A stretch of DNA of 64,000 nt from JAKVAV01 sp047632755 (GTDB lineage Bacteria > Bacteroidota > Bacteroidia > Flavobacteriales_D > Cryomorphaceae), in contig JBLIDT010000001.1 of assembly GCA_047632755.1 (NCBI GenBank), forward strand, positions 62,001 to 126,000, in the 5' to 3' direction. The notes below the pieces were generated by a model that saw only the letters and a program-made list of their open reading frames with translations, searched no databases and was not told the origin of the DNA. Made by a program: the position numbers and the translations under genes. Positions within the stretch are counted from its first letter, which is position 1, and each line of letters opens with the position of its first letter. This document shows positions 8,233-15,716 of the stretch, in pieces.

Positions 8233-8919
8233 TTAATCGAGATAAGTTAAAAATTCACTTCTTACATTGTCCTTCAGGAAGGATCCGTGAAAGCTAGTAG
8301 TTACCGTGCTGCTTGCATCATCTTGAACACCTCGAAGAGATACACACATGTGGCGCGCATCGATCATCACCGCGACATCATCTGTTTCAAGGATGCCCTT
8401 CAACTCCTCCGCGATTTGTACCGTCAGTCGCTCTTGTACTTGCGGCCTTCGGGCAAAGTATTGAACCACTCGATTTATCTTTGAAAGACCAATGACATTC
8501 CCGTTTGACTTGTAAGCCACATGTGCTCTACCAACAATAGGCACAAAATGATGCTCACAAAAAGACTTAACAGTAATGTCTTTTTCAACCAGCATCTCTT
8601 TGTACAGATACTTGTTCTCAAAGAGCGCAACTTTGGGCTTGTTCTTTGGGTCTAAACCACTAAATACCTCTTCCACATACATCTTTGCTACTCGAGCAGG
8701 CGTACCTTTCAAGCTATCGTCAGTTAGGTCTAGTCCAAGAGTCTCCATTATTTGCTCGAAGTGTTGAGCTATTTTCACCTTCTTCTCTTCATTCGTTAAA
8801 ATAAAGGCATCAGATTTCATTGGTGTCTCAAGAGATGTCATCACGTGTTCATCTCCCATCATCTCATTCAAATCGATAAGATCATCCTTCGCATTCAACG
8901 AAATTCCGTTCAGTTTCAT
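8233..8919 (-). CDS. folE: GTP cyclohydrolase I
   Basis: 228 aa; converts GTP to 7,8-dihydroneopterin triphosphate, the first step of folate and tetrahydrobiopterin synthesis. The zinc/active-site residues are present with canonical spacing: C121, H123 and H124 in SFCEHHFVP, and C192 in HMCVSLRG. GTPARVAKMYVEEVF (72-86) is the family signature. The first 40 residues overlap the 3' end of the upstream pterin synthase gene, so the true start may be a later Met (e.g. residue 20, 21, 27 or 34), although an overlapping start at 8919 is also possible. Within this operon its product is more likely committed to a light-related pterin (photolyase antenna or BH4-like) than only to folate. Confidence 0.95.
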   Translation of the reverse strand: MKLNGISLNAKDDLIDLNEMMGDEHVMTSLETPMKSDAFILTNEEKKVKIAQHFEQIMETLGLDLTDDSLKGTPARVAKMYVEEVFSGLDPKNKPKVALFENKYLYKEMLVEKDITVKSFCEHHFVPIVGRAHVAYKSNGNVIGLSKINRVVQYFARRPQVQERLTVQIAEELKGILETDDVAVMIDARHMCVSLRGVQDDASSTVTTSFHGSFLKDNVRSEFLTYLD

Positions 8920-9298
8920 ATAAGGTTATTTTCAGTTCAAGTTTTTTATCCAAGTCTTCCCGTAGGATATTCCAAATTACCCCAGAAATGTTCTCTGCGG
9001 TGGGATTCAAATTTTTAAATTCTTCCGTTTGAAGATTGAGGTTTTTGTGGTCAAAACGGTTTTCAATTTTTTCTTTGATCAGATCTTTCAGGACTTTCAC
9101 ATCCATCACGTAACCCGTTTCAGGATCAATCTCCCCTCTTACACTTACGATTAAATCATAATTGTGTCCATGATAATGCTCGTTATTGCACTTGCCAAAA
9201 ACCTCTTTGTTTTTTTCTGCGCTCCATTCAGGCTGATGCAATCTATGCGCCGCGTTAAAATGGGCTTTTCTAGACACGGTAACTTTCACAGGAATCAA
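8882..9298 (-). CDS. 6-pyruvoyl-tetrahydropterin synthase-like enzyme (PTPS/QueD family)
   Basis: 138 aa. Zinc ligands H18, H43 and H45 and catalytic C37 lie in GKCNNEHYHGHNY, with D83 and H84 in FDHKNLN. The spacing C-x5-HGH, and 46 residues from Cys to Asp, equals that of eukaryotic PTPS. Bacterial QueD normally has C-x3-HGH. This favours conversion of dihydroneopterin triphosphate to 6-pyruvoyl-tetrahydropterin rather than to carboxy-tetrahydropterin for queuosine, although specificity is not proven by motif alone. It is directly upstream of and overlapping folE, and is separated from idi by 47 nt. Confidence 0.88.
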   Translation of the reverse strand: MIPVKVTVSRKAHFNAAHRLHQPEWSAEKNKEVFGKCNNEHYHGHNYDLIVSVRGEIDPETGYVMDVKVLKDLIKEKIENRFDHKNLNLQTEEFKNLNPTAENISGVIWNILREDLDKKLELKITLYETERNFVECEG

Positions 9299-9345
9299 TG
9301 TTTAATTAATTTGACCAATTTAACAAGCACAGCTAGCTATTGTTG

Positions 9346-9873
9346 CTAGGCATCTTTTAAAGAACTGTAATACTCGTGTATCCGCTCAAACAGAAGCCTA
9401 AACCAAGGTGTGAATAAGTCTGGGTTTTGCCTAATTTCTTCTCTTATTTTTAGAACAGGTGAGTATCGATAGGCTTTTACCTCTTCGGGATTCGGCGACA
9501 ACTCACCTTCGTATATTCCGTAGAAAACCTCATCGTATTCGTATTCAACTAGTCCATTGTCCAGCTTCGATCTGTAGGTAAAGTCAAAAGCCTTCTTCAC
9601 ATCTGTGGAGAAACCCATCTCTTGCAACATCTTTCGATTAAGGGCCAGAGATTGGTCTTCATTCGGTCTGGGGTGGGAGCAAACTGCATTGGTCCACATT
9701 CCGCCACAATGGTATTTCCCATCTGCTCGCTGATGCAAAAGCATTTCATCTTTTGAATTGAAAATGAAAATAGAAAACGCTCGATGGAGTAATCCTTTCT
9801 GATGAGCTTCCATTTTTTCCATGGTGCCAACTTGTTTGTTATCCGAATCAACCAGAATAACGTGCTCAACCAT
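9346..9873 (-). CDS. idi: Isopentenyl-diphosphate delta-isomerase, type 1
   Basis: 175 aa Nudix-fold isomerase that interconverts IPP and DMAPP, feeding carotenoid synthesis. The catalytic cysteine lies in WTNAVCSHPRP, the metal/Nudix region includes RKMLQEMGF, and the catalytic glutamate region is YEYDEVFYG. Its ATG overlaps the crtB stop by one base (TGATG). It is the fourth gene of the operon, after crtB. Confidence 0.95.
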   Translation of the reverse strand: MVEHVILVDSDNKQVGTMEKMEAHQKGLLHRAFSIFIFNSKDEMLLHQRADGKYHCGGMWTNAVCSHPRPNEDQSLALNRKMLQEMGFSTDVKKAFDFTYRSKLDNGLVEYEYDEVFYGIYEGELSPNPEEVKAYRYSPVLKIREEIRQNPDLFTPWFRLLFERIHEYYSSLKDA

Positions 9874-10709
9874 CAGAGCAGGTTGAAACTGTGTCGAACG
9901 TAACTGCTAAAGAACAAGGCAAACTTCCGTTTGTCACTAATTCTGACTCTAGTGGACAGAATGTCTTCGGTAGATTTATTTCTTATCTTCTTAAAGAGCT
10001 TGTAGTAATACACATAAGCTACAAACACACCGAATCGGGCATCTTTTGGAAGCATCTTAATACCTTCATAACCCATCGCGAAGTCCGCGTCAATATCCTC
10101 TTCAATAGCTTTGCGCTCTTCTTCTCCAAATTCTTGCAAATCCACTCCTGGAAAATAGGTTCTCCCCAACGCCTTGTAGTCGGCGTGAAGATCTCTGAGG
10201 AAATTAATTTTCTGAAAAGCAGATCCCAACTTCATTGCAAATGGTTTGAGTTCGGCATACCGTTGCTCATCACCACGTAAGAAAACACTCAAACACATTA
10301 ATCCTACGACCTCGGCGGAACCAAGAATATAATTGTCGTATTCTTCCTTGCTGTATGTATCTTTATAAAGATCCATCTCCATGCTTTTGAGGAATGTTTC
10401 AATGCAGTCGTGGTCTACTTTGTACTCGTTAACCACATGCTGAAAACTATTGAGTATCGGGTTTAGGCTTATGCCTTCTTCTATTGCTCTATATGTTTCT
10501 GCTTTAAATCTGTCGAGAAGATCCTTCTTGTCAAACCCGTGAAAACTGTCAACGATCTCATCAGCAAATCTAACGAAGCCATAAATCGAATAAATAGGAT
10601 CCCGAAGATCAGCTGCCAAGAATCTTATTCCCAGTGAAAATGAGGTGCTATAGGCCTTAGTGGTAAGCCGACTGCACTTTATGGACACATCATCAAAGAG
10701 TTGCTTCAT
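9873..10709 (-). CDS. crtB: Phytoene synthase
   Basis: 278 aa; a trans-isoprenyl diphosphate synthase head-to-head enzyme joining two GGPP molecules into phytoene. The first Asp-rich motif is VRFADEIVDSF (about 46-56) and the second is in the NFLRDLHADYKALGRTYFP region (about 168-186). The early SFSLGIRFL block is also typical. It is located 8 nt after crtI. No crtY, crtZ or crtW is present in the window, so the final carotenoid cannot be deduced here. Confidence 0.95.
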   Translation of the reverse strand: MKQLFDDVSIKCSRLTTKAYSTSFSLGIRFLAADLRDPIYSIYGFVRFADEIVDSFHGFDKKDLLDRFKAETYRAIEEGISLNPILNSFQHVVNEYKVDHDCIETFLKSMEMDLYKDTYSKEEYDNYILGSAEVVGLMCLSVFLRGDEQRYAELKPFAMKLGSAFQKINFLRDLHADYKALGRTYFPGVDLQEFGEEERKAIEEDIDADFAMGYEGIKMLPKDARFGVFVAYVYYYKLFKKIRNKSTEDILSTRVRISDKRKFALFFSSYVRHSFNLL

Positions 10710-10717
10710 GGTTCTGT

Positions 10718-12190
10718 CTAACTAGCTTTCATAACCTCTTTCGCCACTACGGCTCCTGAAATAAGTGAAGGAGGAACCCCAGGACCGGGCACAGTCAATT
10801 GGCCCGTGTAATAGAGATTTTTTACTCGCTTATTTTTCAAAGATGGTTTAAGCACTGCTGTTTGATTTAAAGTATTGGCAAGCCCGTAAGCATTGCCTTT
10901 GAATGAATTGTAATCTTGAATGAAATCGCTGCAAGCGAAGTCGCGTCTAAAAATAACATGATCCCGTATGTTTTGTTCGAAAGTCTCCTCCATCCGCTTC
11001 ATTACCATATCGAAATACCTGTCCTTAATTTTTTGATCATCCATTAATCCAGGAGCTGTAGGAATCAAGATAAATATATTTTCGCAACCTTCGGGCGCCA
11101 CTGTTTTGTCAGTTACTGAAGTCGCTGATACATAAAAAAGTGGCTCTTCTGGCCATTCTGGATTGTCATAAATCTGCTCGGCATGCTTTTGAAAATCGGT
11201 GTCGAAAAACAAGTTGTGGTGCAAAATGCCATCAATTCTTTTGTTCAAGCCAACATAGTAGAGAATGCTAGACGGAGCCATCGTTCGTTTCTCCCAATAC
11301 GCATCGGAATAATTCCTTGCCTTTTCCGCGAGCATTTTAGTCTCAGTGTGGTGGTAGTCTGCTCCTGAAACAACGAAGTCAGATTTGTATTCCGCTCCGT
11401 TTTCGAGTTTTATACCCGTCGCTTTTCCGTTCTCGATGAGAATCTCACTAACATTTGCCGAAGTATGGAATTTGACTCCTTTCTCCTCAGCCAATGAAAC
11501 CATTGCTTCAACTATCTTGTGCATACCGCCCATAGGGTACCAAGTCCCTAAAACGATATCTGCGTAATTCATTAGGCTATATAGCGCAGGTGTCTTTGAG
11601 GCTTTTGCCCCTAAAAATAGCACGGGAAATTCAAGTAATTCTATCAAGAAAGGATTCTTGAAATACTTTCTTACGTGTGATGAGAGTGAGTTGAGCAATT
11701 GCAATCGAACAGCGCCTTTTATGACGCGCATATCCAGAAATTCCAATAAACTCTGTCCTGGCTTGTAAACAAGGTCGTTTATCCCAACCTCATATTTATA
11801 AGCGGCTTCTTCAAGAAATTTCTTGAGGTTTTTGCTGCTTCCAGGCTCGTATTTCTCAAACAGCTCATACATCCCTTCCATGGATGCGGGCAAATCCATT
11901 TTATGGTCTTTGGCAAAATAGACTCTGTATGACGGATCCAATCTGATCAAGTCATAATAATCTTCTACCGTCTTTCCGAATTTGGCAAAATACTGGTCGA
12001 ACACGTCAGGCATCCAGTACCAGCTAGGACCCATATCGAAGGTAAAGCCGTCTTCTTCAAATTTTCTTGCTCTTCCGCCTAAAGAATCATTTTTCTCGAA
12101 AACCTCCACATCATAACCCTCATGGGCCAAATGTGTAGCAACAGAAAGTCCGGCAAAGCCGGACCCTATGACATTGACTTTATGTTTCAT
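10718..12190 (-). CDS. crtI: Phytoene desaturase
   Basis: 490-aa FAD-dependent CrtI-type desaturase converting phytoene to lycopene (or a related intermediate). The N-terminal dinucleotide-binding motif is VNVIGSGFAGLSVATHLA (5-22), followed by GGRARKFEEDGFTFDMGPSW. The C-terminal CrtI signature is LYYTGQLTVPGPGVPPSLISG (near 460-480). It starts 5 nt after the sigma factor stop and is followed by crtB after 8 nt, so sigma factor and pigment genes share one mRNA. Confidence 0.96.
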   Translation of the reverse strand: MKHKVNVIGSGFAGLSVATHLAHEGYDVEVFEKNDSLGGRARKFEEDGFTFDMGPSWYWMPDVFDQYFAKFGKTVEDYYDLIRLDPSYRVYFAKDHKMDLPASMEGMYELFEKYEPGSSKNLKKFLEEAAYKYEVGINDLVYKPGQSLLEFLDMRVIKGAVRLQLLNSLSSHVRKYFKNPFLIELLEFPVLFLGAKASKTPALYSLMNYADIVLGTWYPMGGMHKIVEAMVSLAEEKGVKFHTSANVSEILIENGKATGIKLENGAEYKSDFVVSGADYHHTETKMLAEKARNYSDAYWEKRTMAPSSILYYVGLNKRIDGILHHNLFFDTDFQKHAEQIYDNPEWPEEPLFYVSATSVTDKTVAPEGCENIFILIPTAPGLMDDQKIKDRYFDMVMKRMEETFEQNIRDHVIFRRDFACSDFIQDYNSFKGNAYGLANTLNQTAVLKPSLKNKRVKNLYYTGQLTVPGPGVPPSLISGAVVAKEVMKAS

Positions 12191-12195
12191 TTAAA

Positions 12196-12702
12196 TCAAC
12201 GGTAATCAGGTAAAGCAAGCATTAATTTCTTGCGAGCAAGAAATATACGGCTTTTTATCGTTCCAATTGGTAGATTCAAGTCCTCTGCTATCTCTTTGTA
12301 TTTGAAGCCCTGATTGTACATCTGAAAAGGCACTCTGTATTCATCGTCCAATCTATCTACTTCCATCTTTATTTGGTCGTGAGACATGACGCTCTCTGGG
12401 TTTGTGTCTCCCTTCGTAGTAGCAGCTGTATTGATATAGTACTGCTCGTCTGTTTTATCAATAATGGTGTTGGCTCTTACGGCCTTGCGGTAGTTATTGA
12501 TAAAGGTATTTCTCATGATCGTGTACAACCACGCCTTGAGATTTGTTCGAGCCTGAAATTTATCTCTATAAGTTAAAGCCTTTAGGTAAGTCTCTTGAAG
12601 AAGATCATTTGCAGCTTCATCGTCATTCGTGAATCCATAGGCAAATGACTTAAGTGACTTTTGGTATGTGATAAGGAGCTTATCGAAATCGTAATTGTCC
12701 AT
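12196..12702 (-). CDS. ECF-type RNA polymerase sigma factor, first gene of the light/carotenoid operon
   Basis: 168 aa with sigma region 2 (NDDEAANDLLQETYLKAL at 26-43, then LKAWLYTIMRNTFINNYRK) and region 4 (YKEIAEDLNLPIGTIKSRIF near 135-154). No anti-sigma gene is adjacent, so control is probably transcriptional. Sigma factors of this kind next to MerR-B12 regulators and crtI-crtB are a recurring arrangement in marine flavobacteria and are thought to drive light-dependent genes. It may transcribe its own operon and distant photorepair genes (inference). Transcription starts at a promoter embedded in a palindrome just upstream. Confidence 0.92.
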   Translation of the reverse strand: MDNYDFDKLLITYQKSLKSFAYGFTNDDEAANDLLQETYLKALTYRDKFQARTNLKAWLYTIMRNTFINNYRKAVRANTIIDKTDEQYYINTAATTKGDTNPESVMSHDQIKMEVDRLDDEYRVPFQMYNQGFKYKEIAEDLNLPIGTIKSRIFLARKKLMLALPDYR

Positions 12703-12723
12703 TGCGTTAGGTATTTAAGATTC

Positions 12724-12763
12724 TTTGTTTAACAAATGTAGTAAATAGTTAAACAAAACAAAA
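12724..12763 (-). promoter_or_regulatory. Promoter with overlapping 34-bp palindrome (candidate operator) for the sigma-crt operon
   Basis: The arms TTTGTTTAAC (12724-12733) and GTTAAACAAA (12748-12757) form a perfect 10-bp inverted repeat with a 14-bp spacer. On the minus strand the -7 element TACATTTG (12740-12733) lies inside it, and TTG (12761-12759) stands 18 nt upstream, fitting TTG / TAnnTTTG. Transcription would start near 12726, 24 nt before the ATG. A further half-site GTTAAAC lies at 12775-12781. A repressor bound to the palindrome would cover both promoter elements. The adjacent MerR/B12 protein is the natural candidate binder. Confidence 0.7.
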
Positions 12764-12850
12764 CCTGAGGCACTGTTAAACTCTCCCAACGAATCAGATT
12801 GGCGATGATCGTTTATATTAAATTGCTGTTTATCAGACTTTTAATATCTG

Positions 12851-12870
12851 GTATTCTTGTTTAAGAATAC
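12851..12870. promoter_or_regulatory. 20-bp palindrome between the regulator and sigma genes
   Basis: GTATTCTT and AAGAATAC flank GTTT as a perfect 8-bp inverted repeat 18 nt after the stop of the MerR-type gene. The centre contains TTGTTTAA, the core of the arm of the sigma-promoter palindrome. It may be a second operator or a weak AT-rich terminator. No T-tract follows on either strand, so terminator function is doubtful. Confidence 0.4.
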
Positions 12871-12888
12871 ACGAATAAGGCAAAACGA

Positions 12889-13773
12889 TCATTCGGGGGT
12901 TTCGAGAAAAGTCTTGAATTCGTCCAAAGACTGATTAAAAACGAGGTGTTTGTTTTTCATAATCTCACCGTCGTCTTCAAGCCTATTGGTGAGAATGAGC
13001 TTCTTAGAAGGAAAAGTATCAAGCATTTTTTGAATAAGTGCATTCACACTTTTTGGATCTCCCATGCTCATTGTCGCAGTAACTATGTAATCAGCAGGAT
13101 TCTGGTCATTCACTTTTACTGCGTCAGCAATTGGAACGGATTGACCTAGGTAAACGACTTTGTGACCAGATTTCAGAATTAGGTAATTGTAAAATAGCAA
13201 ACCCAATTCATGCAGCTCTCCTTCTGGCAGGAAAAGAAGAAACCTGCTCGCATTTTCCTTTTCCACAACTCCCTGCCCATCAATTGCTACGATAAGTTTT
13301 TGTCTAATGAGATTGCTTATGAAATGCTCTTGTCCCGGATTAATGGCTCCAGCTTGCCACAATACCCCTACTTTTTTGAAAAATGGGTAGACTATGTTTA
13401 AGAGTGTTTGTTCAAACCCAAGTCGAAGCGTGCAGTTTGCAAGTATTTTTTCAAATCTCGACTCGTCTACTTCAACCATTGCAATCACCAAACTTTCAAT
13501 TTGGATATTCTCCTCAACCTCTTCGGTAGAAATCTCAATAACTTTTTGGTGCAGTTCCTCGGCAGAAAGGCCTACAATTTTGGAGATTTTGATTCCGTAA
13601 TTGTTAAGAATCGAAATGTTGAGAATTTTCTTTAATTCTTCATTCGTGTAGAAGCGAATGTTTGTTTCGGTGCGCTTTGGTTCAATTATAGCGTACCGCT
13701 TTTCCCAAATACGAAGGGTGTGTGCCTTTATACCGGTAATGCGTTCAATATCTTTTATAGAATAATTTCCCAT
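12889..13773 (-). CDS. MerR-family regulator with B12-binding domain (CarH/LitR-type photoreceptor)
   Basis: 294 aa from the ATG at 13773; a TTG directly before it is a less likely start. The N-terminal MerR winged helix opens with YSIKDIERITGIKAHTLRIW and is followed by the wing segment NIRFYTNEELKK. The B12 capping helix bundle carries W139-x9-E149-H150 and the cobalamin-binding fold carries E186-x-H188-x2-G191. Both signatures are diagnostic of CarH-type adenosylcobalamin photoreceptors, in which the His is the lower cobalt ligand. Known members repress carotenoid genes in the dark as tetramers and release DNA on illumination. The next operon encodes sigma factor, carotenoid and photolyase genes, matching that role. 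Light dependence here is inferred. Confidence 0.92.
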   Translation of the reverse strand: MGNYSIKDIERITGIKAHTLRIWEKRYAIIEPKRTETNIRFYTNEELKKILNISILNNYGIKISKIVGLSAEELHQKVIEISTEEVEENIQIESLVIAMVEVDESRFEKILANCTLRLGFEQTLLNIVYPFFKKVGVLWQAGAINPGQEHFISNLIRQKLIVAIDGQGVVEKENASRFLLFLPEGELHELGLLFYNYLILKSGHKVVYLGQSVPIADAVKVNDQNPADYIVTATMSMGDPKSVNALIQKMLDTFPSKKLILTNRLEDDGEIMKNKHLVFNQSLDEFKTFLETPE

Positions 13774-13922
13774 CAAAATTCAGTGAGCCAGCGAAACAGT
13801 AGTTTTAACGTTGAGTTTTGGAATATTGTTTTATCGATGGGTTTCCAAAAACGCACAATACTACAAAAGGCCGTAAACATAATCTGTTTTTTCAGTCATT
13901 ATAAAGTCTATCATCACTAATT

Positions 13923-15716
13923 TTGAGTGTGGATTTAACAAAAAAAATCAAATTACTTCCTCGTAAGCCAGGCGTTTACCAATTCAAAAATTCCGAGGGG
14001 GTTATCATTTACGTGGGGAAAGCCAAGAGCCTGAGAAATCGAGTGAATTCCTATTTCTTAAAAAATGGAGGACACTCAGGCAAGACTCGCGTCATGATTA
14101 AGAGGATTGTCGACTTCTCCTTCATAGTGGTCGAATCTGAACTAGATGCGCTCCTTCTGGAAAACAACCTCATCAAGAAGTACAACCCACGTTACAACGT
14201 TGCCCTAAAGGATGACAAAACTTTCCCGTGGCTATGCATCAAGAACGAGCGATTTCCCAGTATTTTTCCCACCAGAACCAAGGTTAAGGATGGCTCTGAA
14301 TATTTCGGGCCATACGCTTCTGTAAAAACCATGAAGACGCTCTTGGCGCTAATCAGAAGAATTTACAAAATCAGAACGTGTAAATACGATCTCAGTCAAT
14401 CAAATATTGAAAAGGGAAAATTCAAGGTTTGCCTAGAATATCATATTGGTAACTGTCTCGGACCTTGCGAGGGGAAGCAAACCGAAGATGACTACATGAC
14501 TCAGATTAAGGACATTCGAGAGATCATCAAAGGGAATGTTTCAGGAGTGATTGCTCATTTGGAATCACAGATGAAATTCTACTCCGAAAAGCTCGAATTC
14601 GAATTGGCGCATGATATAAAAGACAAGATAGACCAACTCAACTCGTACAAAAGTAAAAGCACCATTGTGAATCCTGCTGTGGGAAATGTCGATGTGTTCG
14701 GTTTGGTTACTGACGTGCACAACGCCTACGTTAATTTTATGAAGGTGGTGGATGGCTCGATCATTCAAAGCCACACCTTGACCTTCAAAAAACGACTTGA
14801 TGAAAGCGATGAGGAGCTAATCACCCAAGGTATCGCAGAGATAAAAGCTGAGTACGACTTGCTGTTCAAAGACATCATAGTAGCCGTGAAGCCCGATGTT
14901 GACATCGAAGAACACCGCTTCACGGTTCCTCAGCGCGGCGACAAAAAGAAGCTTCTGGAGCTATCGGAGCGCAACGCGAAATACTACATGATGGATCGGC
15001 ACAAGCAAACCAAGTTTGCCGATCCTGAAAAGAATACAGAGCGAATCATGGAGCAAATGAAAAAAGATTTGCGACTCCAAGAAGCCCCAACACATCTCGA
15101 ATGTTTCGACAACTCAAACTTTCAAGGGACCAATGCTGTAGGCGCTTGTGTAGTTTTCCGTAACGGCAAACCAAGCAAAAAGGAATACCGCAATTTCAAC
15201 ATCAAAACGGTAGATGGCCCCGATGACTTTGCCAGCATGAAAGAGGTCGTTTATCGCAGATATAAAAGACTCCTTAACGAAGGTGAAACGCTTCCACAAT
15301 TAATTATTGTCGATGGAGGGAAAGGTCAGCTGAGTTCGGCATTGGAGAGTTTAGATGAATTGGGAATTAGAGGAAAAGTGGCCATAGTGGGAATTGCCAA
15401 GAGACTTGAGGAAGTATTTTATCCTGGCGACACCGCTCCGCTTTATATTGATAAAGCAAGTGAAACGCTCAAGGTGCTCCAAAATGCCCGTAACGAAGCA
15501 CACCGTTTTGGGATAACTCACCACAGAAATAAAAGGAGTAATTCCGCTATTCAAACTGAACTTACCTCCATTCCTGGTATTGGCGAAGCCACTGCTCAAC
15601 AACTATTGAAGCGATTTACTTCAGTGAAAAGAATCAAAGAGATGTCACTGGAGGATATTTCCAATGAAATAGGGCCTTCAAAGGCAAAGGCGTTAAGGAC
15701 TTGGTTTGACGCTTAA
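13923..15716 (+). CDS. uvrC: UvrC, nucleotide excision repair endonuclease subunit
   Basis: 597 aa; makes the dual incisions around bulky lesions with UvrAB. The GIY-YIG nuclease domain is at the N-terminus (GVYQF at 17-21, IIYVGKAKSLRNRV at 28-41), followed by a UVR segment near 210-230, the RNase H-like domain (ECFDNSNFQGTNAVGACVVF) and a C-terminal helix-hairpin-helix (IPGIGEATAQQLLKRF). No in-frame ATG is available: the start is TTG at 13923 or GTG at 13929. It diverges from the MerR photoreceptor gene across a 149-bp region, placing two UV-repair systems side by side. It overlaps gpsA by 4 nt at the 3' ends. Confidence 0.96.
   Translation: MSVDLTKKIKLLPRKPGVYQFKNSEGVIIYVGKAKSLRNRVNSYFLKNGGHSGKTRVMIKRIVDFSFIVVESELDALLLENNLIKKYNPRYNVALKDDKTFPWLCIKNERFPSIFPTRTKVKDGSEYFGPYASVKTMKTLLALIRRIYKIRTCKYDLSQSNIEKGKFKVCLEYHIGNCLGPCEGKQTEDDYMTQIKDIREIIKGNVSGVIAHLESQMKFYSEKLEFELAHDIKDKIDQLNSYKSKSTIVNPAVGNVDVFGLVTDVHNAYVNFMKVVDGSIIQSHTLTFKKRLDESDEELITQGIAEIKAEYDLLFKDIIVAVKPDVDIEEHRFTVPQRGDKKKLLELSERNAKYYMMDRHKQTKFADPEKNTERIMEQMKKDLRLQEAPTHLECFDNSNFQGTNAVGACVVFRNGKPSKKEYRNFNIKTVDGPDDFASMKEVVYRRYKRLLNEGETLPQLIIVDGGKGQLSSALESLDELGIRGKVAIVGIAKRLEEVFYPGDTAPLYIDKASETLKVLQNARNEAHRFGITHHRNKRSNSAIQTELTSIPGIGEATAQQLLKRFTSVKRIKEMSLEDISNEIGPSKAKALRTWFDA

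Noticed and set aside
8882..9298. Straight annotation as queuosine QueD
   Set aside because: The Cys-HGH spacing is that of pyruvoyl-tetrahydropterin synthase, and no queC, queE or queF is in the window; kept as a family-level call.
13918..13925. TAATTTTG as -7 element of uvrC
   Set aside because: It overlaps the TTG start codon and has no TTG at the required upstream distance, so it would need leaderless initiation; not supported.
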